From assembly GCA_963771595.1 (NCBI GenBank), contig CAVYUC010000007.1, forward strand, positions 372,001-436,000: a stretch of 64,000 nt of DNA. Reading direction: 5' to 3'. Positions 62,760 through 64,000 of this stretch are shown piece after piece. Source of the DNA: CAVYUC01 sp963771595. GTDB taxonomy: Bacteria > Bacteroidota > Bacteroidia > Bacteroidales > Prolixibacteraceae. A program made the position numbers and the translations under genes. Each line of letters opens with the position of its first letter. Within the stretch, counting starts at the first letter, position 1. The notes beneath the pieces were generated by a model that saw nothing but the letters and a program-made list of their open reading frames with translations, ran no database searches and had not been told where the DNA came from.

Positions 62760-64000
62760 ATGCGCTTCCTTTTTTTGTTGATTGCAGTTTTCATTTTGTG
62801 TGGAAAGCCTGTAATTGCGCAAATTTCAGAAGGTGGAAAACCCATAGAAGTTGTATTGCTCAAAAGCACTGGAATTCCGGTTGCGGAAATGCCAAGGATA
62901 AATAATCAGCAGTTGAAAATGCAGGCGGAGCAGGAACTAGAGTCGGAATTAAAATTAAAACCGGTGACTTTTGCCCACGCTTTCGATGTTCAGTTATCGC
63001 CCCAAAATTCGGGAATCTGGATTTCTGCGGATAATGGAATTTTTGTCTGGAAACTAAAAATTCATTCCGAAGGAGCCAAATCGCTGAACCTGATTTTTGA
63101 TAGTTTCAACCTTCCGCCCGGCGCTCGATTATTTTTATACAACGAAAAATTAAACCACACGCTCGGAGCATTTACTTCGCGAAACAACAAACCCTCCGGC
63201 AAATTTGCAGTTTCGCCGGTTGCAGGAGATGAAATTACCATTCAGTACGAAGTTCCCGAAAAATTTCAACCCGATCCAAGTTTTATAATCACCAATGTAA
63301 ACCACGATTTTCTGGGAATACTGAAATACGACGAACGACGCCCGCTGAACAAAACTGCAGGCGCCTGCAACATTGATATCAACTGCGATCCGGGGCAGAA
63401 ATGGGATGATGTAAAAGATGCGGTTTGCCGGCTTATTGTAAACGGAAGGGAAATTTGTACCGGTACTTTATTAAATAACACTGCTGATGATGATAAACCA
63501 TATGTTATTTCGGCAGCACATTGTTACGACGAATGGCGTTATGCCGAAACCACGGTTTACACATTCAACTACGAAAGTCCATATTGCGCGCCACTTGACG
63601 GTGATCCGTCACACTCGGTTTCAGGCGCTGTTATGAAAGCACAGTTCGACAGCCTTGATTTTGCCCTGGCAGAATTAAGCCTTGTGCCGCCGCCCGAATA
63701 TCATCCGTATTATTCAGGATGGGACCGCTCGGCCACAGTTCCCGACTCGAGCACAACAATTCATCATCCGCAGGGCGATATTAAAAAAATTGCATACGAC
63801 CATGATCGGGCTGAATTCTCCGATTTCAATTCGAATTATACAAAAAACGGATTCATAAAAATTTTGCGATGGGATGGTGGCGTCACTGAAAATGGTTCAT
63901 CGGGGGGACCGCTTTTTAACCCGGCTAAAAACCTGGTTGGCACTTTAACCGGTGGTGTGGCTACCTGCGCAAATCCTGTCAAAGATTATTTTTCCAGATT
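62760..64000 (+). CDS. Secreted trypsin-like (lysyl endopeptidase-type) protease, 3' truncated
   Basis: An open frame of 413 codons from ATG 62760 to the end of the window. A signal peptide ('MRFLFLLIAVFILCGKPVIA') precedes a prodomain-like region and a trypsin-fold domain. The triad is visible: His254 in 'VISAAHCYDEW', Asp300 in 'FDSLDFALAELSL' and Ser381 in 'ENGSSGGPLFNP'. The many Cys residues ('AGACNIDINCDPGQKW', 'AVCRLI', 'GREICTG') and the domain order resemble Achromobacter lyticus-type lysyl endopeptidases (S1). C-terminal sorting or carbohydrate domains, expected in this phylum, lie beyond the window. Confidence 0.88.
   Translation, partial: MRFLFLLIAVFILCGKPVIAQISEGGKPIEVVLLKSTGIPVAEMPRINNQQLKMQAEQELESELKLKPVTFAHAFDVQLSPQNSGIWISADNGIFVWKLKIHSEGAKSLNLIFDSFNLPPGARLFLYNEKLNHTLGAFTSRNNKPSGKFAVSPVAGDEITIQYEVPEKFQPDPSFIITNVNHDFLGILKYDERRPLNKTAGACNIDINCDPGQKWDDVKDAVCRLIVNGREICTGTLLNNTADDDKPYVISAAHCYDEWRYAETTVYTFNYESPYCAPLDGDPSHSVSGAVMKAQFDSLDFALAELSLVPPPEYHPYYSGWDRSATVPDSSTTIHHPQGDIKKIAYDHDRAEFSDFNSNYTKNGFIKILRWDGGVTENGSSGGPLFNPAKNLVGTLTGGVATCANPVKDYFSR

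Noticed and set aside
1..64000. CRISPR arrays, prophage or a defence island
   Set aside because: No regularly spaced repeats, cas, phage structural, restriction-modification or toxin-antitoxin genes are visible; the holin-III-like gene is a chromosomal stress protein.

Overview
This window looks like a chromosomal segment of a Bacteroidota bacterium, most likely of the Marinilabiliales/Prolixibacteraceae type; that placement is inference from gene content. The support is the recurrent TAnnTTTG -7 promoter element, near absence of Shine-Dalgarno sites, families largely typical of the phylum (DUF5687 ABC partner, lamin-tail/FlgD secreted protein, TGS-containing nucleoside kinase), lipoproteins with Bacteroidota-style signals, and AT-rich intergenic DNA. 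Most of the window is core or household genome, with one intact insertion sequence and a few decayed pieces.

Layout. 1-5.3 kb: xylose catabolism (truncated sugar-responsive regulator, xylB, xylA, xylE-type porter). 5.3-11.2 kb: tandem Fe-type and Mn-type superoxide dismutases, a MATE exporter, a lipoprotein, a YeeE/YedE sulfur-compound permease and a CorA transporter with an unusual leader. 11.2-16.7 kb (minus): lytic transglycosylase, uvrA and a TGS/uridine-kinase-like protein in one tight operon. 16.8-24.3 kb: HTH/DUF2975 pair with a symmetric operator, tRNA-Ala, TonB, hflX, a GNAT-nitrilase fusion, asd and a lamin-tail secreted protein. 24.4-32.2 kb: PadR/DUF5687/ABC operon with a palindromic operator, recX, prfB with its programmed +1 frameshift, and ppk1 fused to an ArsC/Spx-like domain. 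32.2-39 kb: lipoprotein, SpoU methyltransferase, oxyR with a likely self-binding site, tRNA-Leu, tig-clpP-clpX and yaaA. 39-48.3 kb: palindrome cluster, octaheme TPR cytochrome, Lys1-like dehydrogenase, htpG, class V aminotransferase, patatin. 48.6-51.3 kb: tRNA-Ser, a broken tRNA-Pro copy, tRNA-Pro, an SGNH esterase and a Gmad2 lipoprotein. 51.3-58.3 kb: universal stress and membrane-stress cluster, hybrid histidine kinase with a small receiver, and a DUF1080 lipoprotein broken in a CAA-type microsatellite. 58.2-64 kb: DEAD-box helicase, free-standing threonyl-tRNA editing domain, two haem-binding proteins, a complete IS701-like element with 17-bp inverted repeats and 4-bp target duplication, and the 5' part of a secreted trypsin-like protease that runs off the end.

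Functional themes. There is a strong oxidative and proteotoxic stress component (two SODs, OxyR with paired cysteines, YaaA, trigger factor/ClpXP, HtpG, universal stress protein, PPK1-ArsC). Several regulatory signals can be read directly: the RF2 frameshift, three operator-like inverted repeats beside regulators, and a short leader ORF with a hairpin and a strong Shine-Dalgarno before corA. I found no CRISPR array, prophage or obvious defence island. The best candidates for undescribed biology are the corA leader, the PPK1-ArsC fusion and the microsatellite-disrupted lipoprotein.
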